Below the pieces are notes generated by a model. That model was not told the origin of the DNA and did no database searches. It saw only the letters and a program-made list of their open reading frames with translations. Shown piece after piece: positions 54,202 to 63,429 of a DNA stretch of 64,000 bases (position 1 is the first letter of the stretch; each line of letters opens with the position of its first letter). Source of the DNA: Methylomonas koyamae. Its GTDB lineage: Bacteria; Pseudomonadota; Gammaproteobacteria; Methylococcales; Methylomonadaceae. Made by a program: the position numbers and the translations under genes. The DNA is taken from contig NZ_PPPU01000029.1 of the NCBI RefSeq assembly GCF_006483455.1, positions 1-64,000 of the forward strand, written 5' to 3'.

Positions 54202-55599
54202 TTAGTCCAGGCTCTTTTTCAGGTTCTTTGCAAAACGAATCAGCACGGCTTGAATACCGGACCAGTTCGGGCCTTTTTTCGGAATCGTACCGCCCAAATT
54301 ATCGGGAACCTGACGGACCTCCACCACTTCTTCGATCAATGCCTTGACGGCCGGAATCCGGTCTTCCAGCGTCGGTTGCGGAGTCAGATGCTCCGGTACC
54401 GGCTTGGTTTTTTCCCAGCGGGTATATAACGGCATCAACAGGAAGAAGCCGAAATAAACCGCAGTTAGTACCCGGGCTACCATTGTGGCGCCGGGGGTGG
54501 CTGGTTGCGTACCCAGATAGCCCAGGCCCACGAAGGCGATGACGAACAACAGCACCGCTTTTTTGAACAGGCCGCCACGGTAGCGGATGGATTTGACCGG
54601 GCTACGGTCCAGCCAAGGCAGCATGAACAGCACGACGATGGCGCCGCCCATGGCGATGACGCCGGCGAACTTATCCGGTACCGCACGCAAAATTGCGTAG
54701 AACGGGGTGAAATACCAGACCGGGGCGATATGTTCCGGCGTTTTTAAAGGGTCGGCCGGAATGAAGTTGGCGTGCTCCAGGAAGAAACCGCCCATTTCCG
54801 GCATGTAGAAAATTACCGTGGCAAAGAAGAACATGAACACGCCGGCGGCCATGATGTCTTTAACGGTGTAATACGGATGGAAGGGTACGCCGTCGACCGG
54901 GTTGCCTTTCCAGTTCAGGTTTTTCTTGATCTCGACGCCGTCCGGGTTGTTAGAGCCCACTTCGTGCAGTGCGACGATGTGCAGGAATACCAGGATCAGC
55001 AACACCAGCGGCACGGCAATGACGTGAAAGGCGAAGAAGCGGTTCAACGTCGCATCGGAGACCACGTAGTCGCCGCGTATCCACAGCGACAATTCGTCGC
55101 CGATCACCGGAATTGCGCTGAACAGCGAGATGATTACCTGTGCGCCCCAGTAGGACATCTGACCCCACGGTAGCAGATAGCCCATGAAGGCTTCGGCCAT
55201 CAGGCAGACGAAAATCAGCATGCCGAAGATCCAGATCAGTTCGCGCGGTTGCTTGAACGAGCCGTAAACCAGACCGCGGAACATGTGCAGATAGACCACG
55301 ATGAAGAACGCCGAGGCGCCGGTGGAGTGCATGTAGCGCACCAGCCAACCCCAGTTGACATCGCGCATAATGTATTCGACCGAGTCGAACGCCAGTTTGG
55401 CGTCCGGTTTGTAGTTCATCGTCAGCAGAATGCCGGTGACGAACTGGTTGACCAGTACCAGCAGCGCCAGCGAGCCGAAAAAGTACCAGATATTAAAATT
55501 TTTCGGCGCGTAGTAATGCGCCATGTGTTCGTTCCACAAATCGGAGAGTGGAAACCGCTCCAACAGCCAGTCGCTGTATTGATTCATTTTTTGCTTCAT
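54202..55599 (-). CDS. petB: Ubiquinol-cytochrome c reductase cytochrome b subunit
   Basis: Membrane core of complex III with quinol oxidation and reduction sites. Haem b ligands are in GASAFFIVVYLHMFRGLVYG and AFHVIAVPLVLLILVFLHIVALHEVG, and the Qo-site PEW-like segment lies in PVWYFTPFYAILRAVPDK. The 465 residues include the fused C-terminal half plus an extra tail of about 60 residues (PEHLTPQPTLEDRIPAV and following) that is predicted to be cytoplasmic. It overlaps petA by four bases. Confidence 0.96.
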   Translation of the reverse strand: MKQKMNQYSDWLLERFPLSDLWNEHMAHYYAPKNFNIWYFFGSLALLVLVNQFVTGILLTMNYKPDAKLAFDSVEYIMRDVNWGWLVRYMHSTGASAFFIVVYLHMFRGLVYGSFKQPRELIWIFGMLIFVCLMAEAFMGYLLPWGQMSYWGAQVIISLFSAIPVIGDELSLWIRGDYVVSDATLNRFFAFHVIAVPLVLLILVFLHIVALHEVGSNNPDGVEIKKNLNWKGNPVDGVPFHPYYTVKDIMAAGVFMFFFATVIFYMPEMGGFFLEHANFIPADPLKTPEHIAPVWYFTPFYAILRAVPDKFAGVIAMGGAIVVLFMLPWLDRSPVKSIRYRGGLFKKAVLLFVIAFVGLGYLGTQPATPGATMVARVLTAVYFGFFLLMPLYTRWEKTKPVPEHLTPQPTLEDRIPAVKALIEEVVEVRQVPDNLGGTIPKKGPNWSGIQAVLIRFAKNLKKSLD

Positions 55600-56195
55600 G
55601 CTGCTTTAGCCTCGCTGTCTTCGCCGATGACGATCAGATTGTCGGTTTCATACCGGTAGGGCGGAATTTCCAGATTGGTCGGCGCGGGTACGCCGCGGAA
55701 TACGCGACCGGCCAAATCGAACCAGGAGCCGTGGCAGGGGCAGAAGAAACCGCCTTTCCAGTCGTTACCCAAATCGGCGGGGGCGATTTCCGGGCGGAAG
55801 GTGGGCGAGCAGCCCAAATGAGTGCACAGTCCGATCGCGACAAAAACTTCCGGCTTGATCGAGCGCACCGAGTTTTTGCTGTTCTCGGGTTGGAGGGATT
55901 CGTTGGACACCGGATCGGCCAGTTTGCTGTCCAGCGTGGCCAGCGTCGTCAACACTTCCGGAGTACGGTTCAGGACCCATACCGGTTTGCCGCGCCAAGC
56001 CACCCGGATCAATTGGCCGGGCTCCATTTTACTGATGTCGACCTCGACCGGTGCGCCTGCTGCCATGGCTTTGGCGCTGGGCTGCATTTGCGAGAGGAAG
56101 GGCACCGCCAGATAACCGGCACCCACGGCTCCAACCACCGACAGCGCCGAGGTCAGAAATTGGCGCTTTGACGTATCGACGCCTTCTTGATTCAT
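55596..56195 (-). CDS. petA: Ubiquinol-cytochrome c reductase Rieske iron-sulfur subunit
   Basis: Carries the 2Fe-2S cluster that takes the first electron from ubiquinol. A Tat-type N-terminus (SKRQFLTSALSVVGAVGAGYLAVPFL) forms the membrane anchor. Cluster ligands are in CTHLGCSPTF and CPCHGSWFDLAGRVFRG. 199 residues, standard. The ATG follows AGGAG. It is the first gene of petA-petB-petC. Confidence 0.97.
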   Translation of the reverse strand: MNQEGVDTSKRQFLTSALSVVGAVGAGYLAVPFLSQMQPSAKAMAAGAPVEVDISKMEPGQLIRVAWRGKPVWVLNRTPEVLTTLATLDSKLADPVSNESLQPENSKNSVRSIKPEVFVAIGLCTHLGCSPTFRPEIAPADLGNDWKGGFFCPCHGSWFDLAGRVFRGVPAPTNLEIPPYRYETDNLIVIGEDSEAKAA

Positions 56196-56326
56196 AAAAC
56201 ATACTCCTGTTGCGTGACGATGTATTTTTTAGAGCTACATCAATTTTTATAATTGTCCGGCAAATATACCTTACTGGCCGTGTTTATTGAAACTGTTATT
56301 GCGCGGGGGCTGCGGCGCTTATCGGC

Positions 56327-57406
56327 CTAGGCCAGCGCGGCATTTAGGGCCTGCAAAAAGGCCTGGTTTTCCTGAGGTTTGCCTATCGTCGCCCGCAAGC
56401 AGTTTTCCAGCATTCCGCCCTGCGGGGACAGGTTCTTGATCAGAACGCCTTGCTGCTTCAAACCGGCAAAGACCGCATCCGCCGGTTTAGACAGTGTGCG
56501 GAATAAAATGAAATTGGCCGCGCTGGGGTAAGCTTTGACCGAATCCATGGTTTGTAAGGCCTGCATTACAATGCCGCGCTGTTCGCGGATCAGTTGGGTT
56601 TGGTCCAATAGAAACTGCGGATGGTCCAACGCAAAACATGCAGTGGCCTGGGTCAGGCAGTTGATGTTGTAAGGCAGCCGGACTTTGTTCAGTTGTGCCA
56701 GCAAGGCTGGCGGGCCGGCCAGAAATCCCAGCCGCAAACCGGCCAGGCCCAGTTTGGAAACGGTGCGCATTACCAATAGATTGTCGTGTTGCGGCAACTG
56801 TTCGATGAAGCTGGCGTCGGCGAACGGCGCATATGCCTCATCCACCACCACCAGGCCCGGCGCAGCGGCCAGGATCGCTTCGATAGCCGCCGGATCGAAC
56901 AGATTGCCGGTCGGATTATTGGGATAGGCCAGGAAAATCACGGCCGGTTGTTCGGTTTCGATGGTGGCCAGCATCGCTGGCAAATCCAGATCGAAGCTTT
57001 CTGCCAATAACGGCACGCCGCGGTAGCGCAAACCCAGGCTGAGGGCGATTTGTTTATACATAACAAAGCCGGGCTCGGGCGCCAATACGGCAGCCGTATT
57101 GGGCAGGGCCATAAGCAGGATTTGAATGATTTCGTCGGACCCGTTGCCGAGCAAAATGGCGGAGTCTTCCGGGATGGCGTTGCTGCGGCGTAGCGCTGCG
57201 GCCAAGTCCTTCGCTTCCGGATCCGGATAGCGGTTCAGCGGACAGGATTTCAGATGCTCCAGCCAGGTTTGTTGGATTTCATCCGGCCATAAATAGGGGT
57301 TTTCCATCGCGTCGAGTTTGATGTAATTGCTGGCGTCGGCGACATGATACGCCGACAGCGCGAGGACTTCGCGGCGGAATAGGGTTTCGAGCGGTGGGAG
57401 CGGCAT
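56327..57406 (-). CDS. hisC: Histidinol-phosphate aminotransferase
   Basis: PLP enzyme of histidine synthesis that converts imidazole-acetol phosphate to histidinol phosphate. The start at 57406 gives MPLPPLETLFRREVLALSAYHVADASNYIKLDAMENPY; an upstream start at 57457 adds 17 unlikely residues. LLGNGSDEIIQIL and VVDEAYAPF are cofactor-binding segments, and the Schiff-base Lys is in RTVSKLGLAGLRLGFLAG near residue 220. 359 residues, class II aminotransferase-like. It stands apart from other his genes in this window. Confidence 0.95.
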   Translation of the reverse strand: MPLPPLETLFRREVLALSAYHVADASNYIKLDAMENPYLWPDEIQQTWLEHLKSCPLNRYPDPEAKDLAAALRRSNAIPEDSAILLGNGSDEIIQILLMALPNTAAVLAPEPGFVMYKQIALSLGLRYRGVPLLAESFDLDLPAMLATIETEQPAVIFLAYPNNPTGNLFDPAAIEAILAAAPGLVVVDEAYAPFADASFIEQLPQHDNLLVMRTVSKLGLAGLRLGFLAGPPALLAQLNKVRLPYNINCLTQATACFALDHPQFLLDQTQLIREQRGIVMQALQTMDSVKAYPSAANFILFRTLSKPADAVFAGLKQQGVLIKNLSPQGGMLENCLRATIGKPQENQAFLQALNAALA

Positions 57407-57686
57407 AGTGTTAAATCCGGCGGCATTGGAACGGGCGGCGGTTGGTCCTGGTTGCAAGCAGGCGGCCGCGGGGCAAAAAGTCGGCGGATTTTAACAAAGC
57501 GAGGGACGAAAGCGTAACCTTGCAAACCAGCCATCCAGCGTCCCCGTTGACGCGAATCGCCTGCTTCACTGCAGGCAAATCGGCGCGCGAATTTTAACAC
57601 CGCATTGCTGCGCTCGCAAAGCCGGCTTGCTCAAGAGTTCATGAGGTGTTTGCGGCTGCAAACGTCTATTTCAAACGGCGCTCACT

Positions 57687-59198
57687 TTAACCGCAATACA
57701 CTTCGTCCTGTTCGATCAGAAACAACACCCAGGAAAATTGGCCGGTGCTGATTTTGCTGCCGCAGTAACCGCATTCGCCGCTTTGGCCCATGTTGTCGGC
57801 CGGCGCGCCGCAGCTGGGGCATTGGCTCAGGCTGTAGGGTTTTTCTTGGCGCTCCTTACCGCTACGGCGGACGAAGGTCCAGTATTCTGAAAAACGCCTG
57901 AGCGATGTTTTCGAACCGCCGACGATCTTGCCGCCGGCGTCTTCGGTGTAGTCGTTACAGGCGGCGAAGATGCGTACCGTGATGGCCTCGTAAAATTTGT
58001 CGCTGTCGATTTTCGCCAGCACGATTTGCTCGATACGCAGATGCTCCAGTCGGTTGAACCAGCCGCGTTCGACATACATTTTCTGCCAGAAGGCATTGGT
58101 TTCGTAAAGCCGGTCCGATAACAGGTGCCGCGCGGCCTGCCAGTCGCGCCGGCTCCAGTGGCCGTATATCGCCGCAAAATAATTGCGTACCTCGTCGTTC
58201 TCGAACGGCAACCAGAATTGCTGCCACTCGGCGATGCCGTAACGCTGCTGCCAGCGGTTCATCTGTTCGATCAGGTCGGCTTGCTTGACCGTGATGGCTT
58301 GCGTGCCCTGTTCTTCGGCGTACGCCGCCAGTCCTGCCACAGCCGGCGCCGCATGGGTGGCGACCACGACCCGTTTGCCCAGGCACCACTGCGCGTCGCC
58401 CTTTTGCACGCTGGCGCCGCAATAACTGCAGACGCCGGCGTCGGTGAAATGGGCCGGCGCGCCGCATTGCGGACAGTTCACGCTTTGTATTTTCTCCGGT
58501 TCCCCCGATAACAGGCCTTTGCGCCGGTAAAACTGCCAGCGCTCGACCACGGCATAGCGCGAACGCTGGTCCTGCAAATCCAAGGTGTAATTGGCGTCGA
58601 ATTCGACGGTAATCGTGTCGGTATCGCTGCCGGCAGTGCCGATTTCCAGCCAACGCAGGCTGTTGACGACGATTTCGCTGACGGTCCAGGGTTGCGAGCG
58701 TTGGAAATGGCCTTGCAACTCGGTGCTCAAGAACGGCGACAGGTAGCTGAACTCCGGCTTGGTCGAATATTCGTAGAATTTGCAGTAGAGCGAATGGGCG
58801 AAATCCAAAAACACCACCGCGGAGAAATTGGCGTCGGCCTGTTTCAATGCCGCGATTTGCTCGGCAATGCTTTGTTGGCGTTGGGCGCGGTATTGCGCCG
58901 GCGGGGCCGTCACCATGCTCCTAGCCCCGGCTTGGCTGCGAAGCACGATGATAACAATCACGACGATGATGATGAACAAAATCAAGGCTTCCAGTGACGA
59001 CATCGGATGGGCGCTGCCGGACGAGTTGCCGGAGCTGTCGTGCGTGCTCCAACTGGAGCCGGAATGCGACCAGCCGCCGGAGCTGTGCGAACTCGACGAA
59101 CTGTGCGAGCTGCTGGAATGACCGCCGCCAGGCCGGGCCGGCAACGGTGGAGAAATGGCCAGACCGGCCAGCGCCAGGAGCAATAGCCACTTTTTCAT
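57687..59198 (-). CDS. Tim44-like membrane protein with zinc ribbons
   Basis: A 503-residue membrane protein from the ATG at 59198; the longer upstream frame overlaps the TPM gene and is rejected. A signal-like helix (MKKWLLLLALAGLAISPPLPA) is followed by a Ser/His/Gly-rich stretch, then a long hydrophobic helix (LEALILFIIIVVIVIIVL) near residue 75. Two Tim44-like (NTF2-fold) domains follow, each ending in a CX2C zinc ribbon: CPQCGAP and CSYCGA near 250, CPSCGAP and CGYCGS near 480. The ribbon-after-domain duplication is obvious. Its start overlaps the TPM gene stop by four bases. It probably forms a membrane module with the TPM and SPFH proteins, by analogy to Bacillus YdjG/YdjH/YdjI. Confidence 0.82.
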   Translation of the reverse strand: MKKWLLLLALAGLAISPPLPARPGGGHSSSSHSSSSSHSSGGWSHSGSSWSTHDSSGNSSGSAHPMSSLEALILFIIIVVIVIIVLRSQAGARSMVTAPPAQYRAQRQQSIAEQIAALKQADANFSAVVFLDFAHSLYCKFYEYSTKPEFSYLSPFLSTELQGHFQRSQPWTVSEIVVNSLRWLEIGTAGSDTDTITVEFDANYTLDLQDQRSRYAVVERWQFYRRKGLLSGEPEKIQSVNCPQCGAPAHFTDAGVCSYCGASVQKGDAQWCLGKRVVVATHAAPAVAGLAAYAEEQGTQAITVKQADLIEQMNRWQQRYGIAEWQQFWLPFENDEVRNYFAAIYGHWSRRDWQAARHLLSDRLYETNAFWQKMYVERGWFNRLEHLRIEQIVLAKIDSDKFYEAITVRIFAACNDYTEDAGGKIVGGSKTSLRRFSEYWTFVRRSGKERQEKPYSLSQCPSCGAPADNMGQSGECGYCGSKISTGQFSWVLFLIEQDEVYCG

Positions 59199-59818
59199 AA
59201 GTCGATATCCAGCCGGTCCGGCAGTTCGTTGATGTCGCCAGCGCGCACCGGCAGGTAGCGGGCGAACGCGGCAGCCGTTTTTTCCAGCGCCTGCAGCAGA
59301 CACTGTTCCGGTTGGCGCTCGGCGAAGATCCGGTCGAACTCGCTTTGCAATTCCTGCCATATTGCAAGCGGGATGGCCAGCTCCAAGCCGCGGTCCGGCA
59401 ACAGAAACACCCGCCGTTCCAGCAACGAGCAATACACCAGAAAGCCGGTTTTGTCCCGAGTATGTTGAATCCCGCCTTTCTGGAAAATGGCTCTGGCCAT
59501 GATTTCGACGCGCTTGTCCCGTGTCGACCGCCTGACGCTGCAGCGTTTGACCGCCGGCAGCGAACCGACGCCATAGGCGAGCGCAAACATCGCCAGCGGC
59601 GCGTAATAGACCAGCCAATTCTCGAAATAAACCGGCGCGTACATTATCAGGGTGAAAGCCAACCAGGCTGCGGCCAAGCCCCATAGCAACGGTACCGAGG
59701 CATAGTCGCCGGATCGGGCGCGAAACACCACTACCGCTTCGGCCTGCGAGCCGTTTTCCAGGTTTTTGATCGCGTCCCACAGCCGGCTTTGGTAGGCCGG
59801 CGCCAAATACTGTTTCAT
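59195..59818 (-). CDS. TPM-domain membrane protein
   Basis: A protein of 207 residues from the Met at 59818 (MKQYLAPAYQSRLWDAIKNLENGSQAEAVVVFRARSG). It opens and closes with halves of a TPM domain (YgcG/Psb32 family: AIKNLENGSQAEAVVVF; GIQHTRDKTGFLVYCSLLERRVFLLPDRGL) around two membrane segments (WGLAAAWLAFTLIMYAPVYF and LVYYAPLAMFALAYG). TPM proteins act in membrane-protein quality control or photosystem repair in other organisms. It is coupled to the Tim44-like gene by a four-base overlap. Confidence 0.82.
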   Translation of the reverse strand: MKQYLAPAYQSRLWDAIKNLENGSQAEAVVVFRARSGDYASVPLLWGLAAAWLAFTLIMYAPVYFENWLVYYAPLAMFALAYGVGSLPAVKRCSVRRSTRDKRVEIMARAIFQKGGIQHTRDKTGFLVYCSLLERRVFLLPDRGLELAIPLAIWQELQSEFDRIFAERQPEQCLLQALEKTAAAFARYLPVRAGDINELPDRLDIDL

Positions 59819-60025
59819 GGGCTTGTTCCAGCTTGATCTATACTCAGAGTTGCCGCTTGGCACTTCTAATAGCCTCGGTTGCGGCCGGGGCATGGCAAAT
59901 CCGTTCTGCGGCTAAGTCTAGTCGTTTTGCAGAATGGTGTTGTTCACCGGGAGTGTGCCGATCTGATGGCGGCGGTGGCGCGACGCGCCATCCGAGACCC
60001 AATTCAAAATCCACAGGAGACTCTC

Positions 60026-61048
60026 ATGGGACTTTTCGACGGTTTGCAACGCCAATTGCGTTCGGTCATCGAATGGCAAAATCCGGCGCCCAATGCGCTG
60101 TTCCAACAATGGAGCGACAACGGCGACGAAATCAAGAACGCCTCGACACTGATCGTCGGCCCCGGCCAGGGTTGCATTTTCGTCTACCGCGGCAAGGTGC
60201 AAGCGGTATTTGACAGCGAAGGCTCCTACAACCTGCAAACCGATAACATCCCGTTCTGGACCACGATTGCCAGCTTCATGCAGTTTTTCGAAAGCCAGTT
60301 CAAGGTCGGGATTTATTTTTATCGCAAGACTGTGATTCTGGATCAGAAATGGGGAACCAGCTCGCAGATCAAATATCTGGACCCGACCTACAAATTCCCG
60401 GTCGGTTTGAGAGCTTTCGGCAATTACAGTTACCGTTTGGCCGAACCGGCGCAGTTCTTCGTCAACGTGGTCGGCGAGCAAAACCTGTTTACCACCGACC
60501 AATTGCGCAACGTGATTGTCGCCCGCCTCAGCCAGCCGTTGGCCGATTTTCTGGCGACCAGCCGTTTCGGTTATCTGGATATCGACACCAACCGCGAGGA
60601 AATCGCCGCCGGCGTGCTGCAAAAATTATTGCCGCAGTTCGCCGATCTCGGTTTTACCATCACCGATTTTCGGATCGAAGGCACCGACTTCGACGAGGAA
60701 ACCCTCAAGCGCGTCAATCGCATCGCCGATATGACCGCCGAGGCCCAGGCGGCCAAGGAAGTCGGTCTGGATTACGCCCGGATCCAGCAACTGGAAGCGA
60801 TGCGGGAAGCCGCCCGTAACGAAGGTGGCGGCGCCGGGGTCGGAATGGGCTTGGGCGCCGGCATCAGTTTTGGCCAAAATCTGGCGCAAGCGATGAACAC
60901 CCCAGCCGCCGCATCGCCCGCGCCCGCCCAGGCAGCGGCAGCCGACCCGATGGAAAAACTGGCGCAACTGAAGAAAATGTTCGAGGCGGAATTGATCACC
61001 GCCGAGGAATATGCGGAGAAGAAGAAAAGCATTCTGGAGGGAATCTAA
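60026..61048 (+). CDS. SPFH-domain protein with C-terminal SHOCT domain (YdjI-like)
   Basis: A 340-residue protein from the ATG at 60026, which follows AGGAGA. The SPFH/virion-core-like domain (about 20-260) contains NGDEIKNASTLIVGPGQGCIFVYRGKV and KTVILDQKWGTSSQIKYLDP. A helical stretch follows (MTAEAQAAKEVGLDYARIQQLEAM), then a Gly/Ala-rich linker and a SHOCT motif at the end (DPMEKLAQLKKMFEAELITA, with EEYAEKKKSIL). B. subtilis YdjI has this domain and works with membrane partners YdjG and YdjH. Here the divergent TPM and Tim44-like genes fill those places. A PspA gene is not next to it. Confidence 0.88.
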   Translation: MGLFDGLQRQLRSVIEWQNPAPNALFQQWSDNGDEIKNASTLIVGPGQGCIFVYRGKVQAVFDSEGSYNLQTDNIPFWTTIASFMQFFESQFKVGIYFYRKTVILDQKWGTSSQIKYLDPTYKFPVGLRAFGNYSYRLAEPAQFFVNVVGEQNLFTTDQLRNVIVARLSQPLADFLATSRFGYLDIDTNREEIAAGVLQKLLPQFADLGFTITDFRIEGTDFDEETLKRVNRIADMTAEAQAAKEVGLDYARIQQLEAMREAARNEGGGAGVGMGLGAGISFGQNLAQAMNTPAAASPAPAQAAAADPMEKLAQLKKMFEAELITAEEYAEKKKSILEGI

Positions 61049-61223
61049 TGCCGTCGCCGCGCTAGCGCTCAACGCCCGCCGGTGGGCCGGCAAAATCCGG
61101 CCGAGTCTCCTGCGGCAAACGGCTGTCTGAAGACTCTGCCCCGGAAAAATCGGCTTTGCCGGCTGCCAGTTTCCGGATGTGTACTATTCTTGGCAGCGAC
61201 ATTTTCACCATTGAGAATCGACC

Positions 61224-62261
61224 ATGGATATCGCCGAACTGTTGACGTTCTCCGTCAAGAATAAAGCTTCCGACTTGCACCTTTCCGCCGGCTTGCCGCC
61301 GATGATCCGGGTGGACGGCGATATTCGCCGGATCAACATCCCGGCCCTGAACCACAAGGAAGTGCACGCGCTGATTTACGACATCATGAACGACAAGCAG
61401 CGCCGCGATTACGAGGAGTTTCTGGAAACCGACTTTTCGTTTGCCTTGCCGGGGGTGGCCCGGTTCCGGGTCAACGCCTTCAATCAGGATCGCGGTGCCG
61501 GCGCGGTATTCCGGACCATTCCGTCGAAAGTCTTGACCCTGGAAGAGCTGGATGCGCCCAAGTTTTTCCAGGAGCTGTGTACCAAGCCGCGCGGTTTGAT
61601 TTTGGTGACCGGACCGACCGGTTCCGGTAAATCCACCACGTTGGCGGCGATGATCAACCACATCAACAACAACGATTACGCCCACATCCTCACGGTCGAA
61701 GACCCGATCGAGTTTGTCCACGAAAGCCAGAAATCGTTGATCAACCAGCGCGAGGTGCATCGCGATACGCTGGGTTTCAACGAAGCCTTGCGCTCGGCCT
61801 TGCGGGAAGACCCGGACATCATCCTGGTCGGCGAGATGCGCGATCTGGAAACCATTCGTCTGGCGCTGACTGCGGCCGAAACCGGCCACTTGGTGTTCGG
61901 CACCTTGCACACCACTTCGGCCGCCAAGACCATAGACCGGATCATCGACGTGTTCCCGGCGGCCGAGAAAGACATGATCCGGGCCATGTTGTCCGAGTCG
62001 TTACAGGCGGTTATTTCGCAAACACTGCTGAAGAAGGTCGGCGGCGGCCGGATCGCTGCGCATGAGATCATGGTCGGTACCCCGGCGATCCGCAACCTGA
62101 TCCGCGAAGCCAAGGTGGCGCAGATGTATTCGGCGATTCAGACCGGGCGCAAGGACGGCATGCAGACGCTGGACCAAAACCTGAAAGAGCTGGTCGACAA
62201 GGGCCTGATTACCGCCAAGGCGGCGATGACTCGGGCCGTCAATAAAGACATGTTCCGCTGA
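61224..62261 (+). CDS. pilT: Type IV pilus retraction ATPase PilT
   Basis: Hexameric motor that depolymerises pili. N-terminal SDLHLSAGLPPMIRVDGDI, Walker A GPTGSGKSTT near residue 131, Asp box TVEDPIEFVHES, Walker B DPDIILVGEMRDLET near 200, and the His box TGHLVFGTLHTTSAAKTIDR. The C-terminal AIRNLIREAKVAQMYSAIQTG carries the AIRNLIRE motif that is essential for retraction in PilT and lacking in PilU. 345 residues, standard. It is followed by pilU after 16 bases. Confidence 0.98.
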   Translation: MDIAELLTFSVKNKASDLHLSAGLPPMIRVDGDIRRINIPALNHKEVHALIYDIMNDKQRRDYEEFLETDFSFALPGVARFRVNAFNQDRGAGAVFRTIPSKVLTLEELDAPKFFQELCTKPRGLILVTGPTGSGKSTTLAAMINHINNNDYAHILTVEDPIEFVHESQKSLINQREVHRDTLGFNEALRSALREDPDIILVGEMRDLETIRLALTAAETGHLVFGTLHTTSAAKTIDRIIDVFPAAEKDMIRAMLSESLQAVISQTLLKKVGGGRIAAHEIMVGTPAIRNLIREAKVAQMYSAIQTGRKDGMQTLDQNLKELVDKGLITAKAAMTRAVNKDMFR

Positions 62262-62277
62262 TGAACGAGGAGGCCTG

Positions 62278-63411
62278 ATGGACTTTACCGCGCTATTGGC
62301 ATTGATGGTGGAAAAACGGGCGTCGGATTTATTCATTACCGCCGGGCGGCCGCCGTCGATGAAAGTCAACGGCAAAGTCGTCGAAGTCTCGAAGACGTCA
62401 CTGAACAGCGAACAAACCCTGAAGCTGGTGCTCGGCATCATGTCGCAACGCCAGCGCGACGAATTCGAAAATACCAAGGAATGCCAATTCGCGTTAAGCG
62501 CGCACAGTCTGGGCCGGTTTCGGGTCAGCGCCTTCACCCAGCGCGATTCGGCCGGCATGGTGTTACGCCGGATCGAAACTACGATTCCGACTGCGGAAGA
62601 GTTGCATCTGCCGCCGGTGTTGAAAGAATTGATCATGCACAAGCGCGGCTTGGTCATGTTCGTCGGTGCGACCGGCACCGGTAAATCGACCTCGCTCGCG
62701 GCCTTGATCCGCCACCGCAACGAGAACAGCAGCGGCCACATCATTTCCATCGAAGATCCGATCGAGTTCATTCACCCCCACCTGGGCTGTATCATTACCC
62801 AGCGCGAAGTGGGTCTGGATACCGAATCGTTCGAAGTCGCTTTGAAAAACACGCTGCGTCAAGCGCCGGACGTGATTTTAATTGGCGAGGTCAGGACCCG
62901 CGAGACCATGCAACACGCGATAACCTTTGCCGAGACCGGCCACCTGTGCGTCTGTACCTTGCACGCCAACAACGCCAACCAGGCCATAGACCGCATCCTG
63001 CACTTTTTCCCGGAAGACATGCACAGCCAGTTGTTCATGGACTTGTCTTTGAATTTGCGCGGCATCGTCGCTCAGCAATTGATTCAGCGCGCTGACGGCA
63101 AAGGCCGTTATCCAGCCATCGAAATTCTGTTGAATACGCCGCTAGTCGCCGATTTGATTCGTAAGGGCGAGGTGCATAAATTAAAAGAATTGATGAAGAG
63201 CTCGCGCGAGCATGGCATGCAAACTTTCGACCAGGCGCTTTACGATCTGTACACAGCCGGTAAAATTAGTTATGAAGATGCTCTGCACGCTGCCGACTCC
63301 CGCAACGAAGTCCGCCTGATGATCAAATTGGGCGCCGAGAACGTCAATTTCGAAACCGCCGGCATGACGTTGGCCGAGAGCGACGAAGATGGAGGCAGCC
63401 TTTATAAATAA
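62278..63411 (+). CDS. pilU: Type IV pilus retraction ATPase PilU
   Basis: PilT-dependent accessory motor. N-terminal KRASDLFITAGRPPSMKVNGK, Walker A GATGTGKSTS near residue 131, SIEDPIEFIHPHLGC, Walker B APDVILIGEVRTRET near 198 and TGHLCVCTLHANNANQAIDR. The PilT AIRNLIRE segment is replaced by PLVADLIRKGEVHKLKELMKS. GGAGG stands before the ATG. The 377 residues are family-typical. Close kinship with the stand-alone gene at 48578 suggests a duplication. Confidence 0.97.
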   Translation: MDFTALLALMVEKRASDLFITAGRPPSMKVNGKVVEVSKTSLNSEQTLKLVLGIMSQRQRDEFENTKECQFALSAHSLGRFRVSAFTQRDSAGMVLRRIETTIPTAEELHLPPVLKELIMHKRGLVMFVGATGTGKSTSLAALIRHRNENSSGHIISIEDPIEFIHPHLGCIITQREVGLDTESFEVALKNTLRQAPDVILIGEVRTRETMQHAITFAETGHLCVCTLHANNANQAIDRILHFFPEDMHSQLFMDLSLNLRGIVAQQLIQRADGKGRYPAIEILLNTPLVADLIRKGEVHKLKELMKSSREHGMQTFDQALYDLYTAGKISYEDALHAADSRNEVRLMIKLGAENVNFETAGMTLAESDEDGGSLYK

Positions 63412-63429
63412 ACCCCGGATTTAGCCGTT

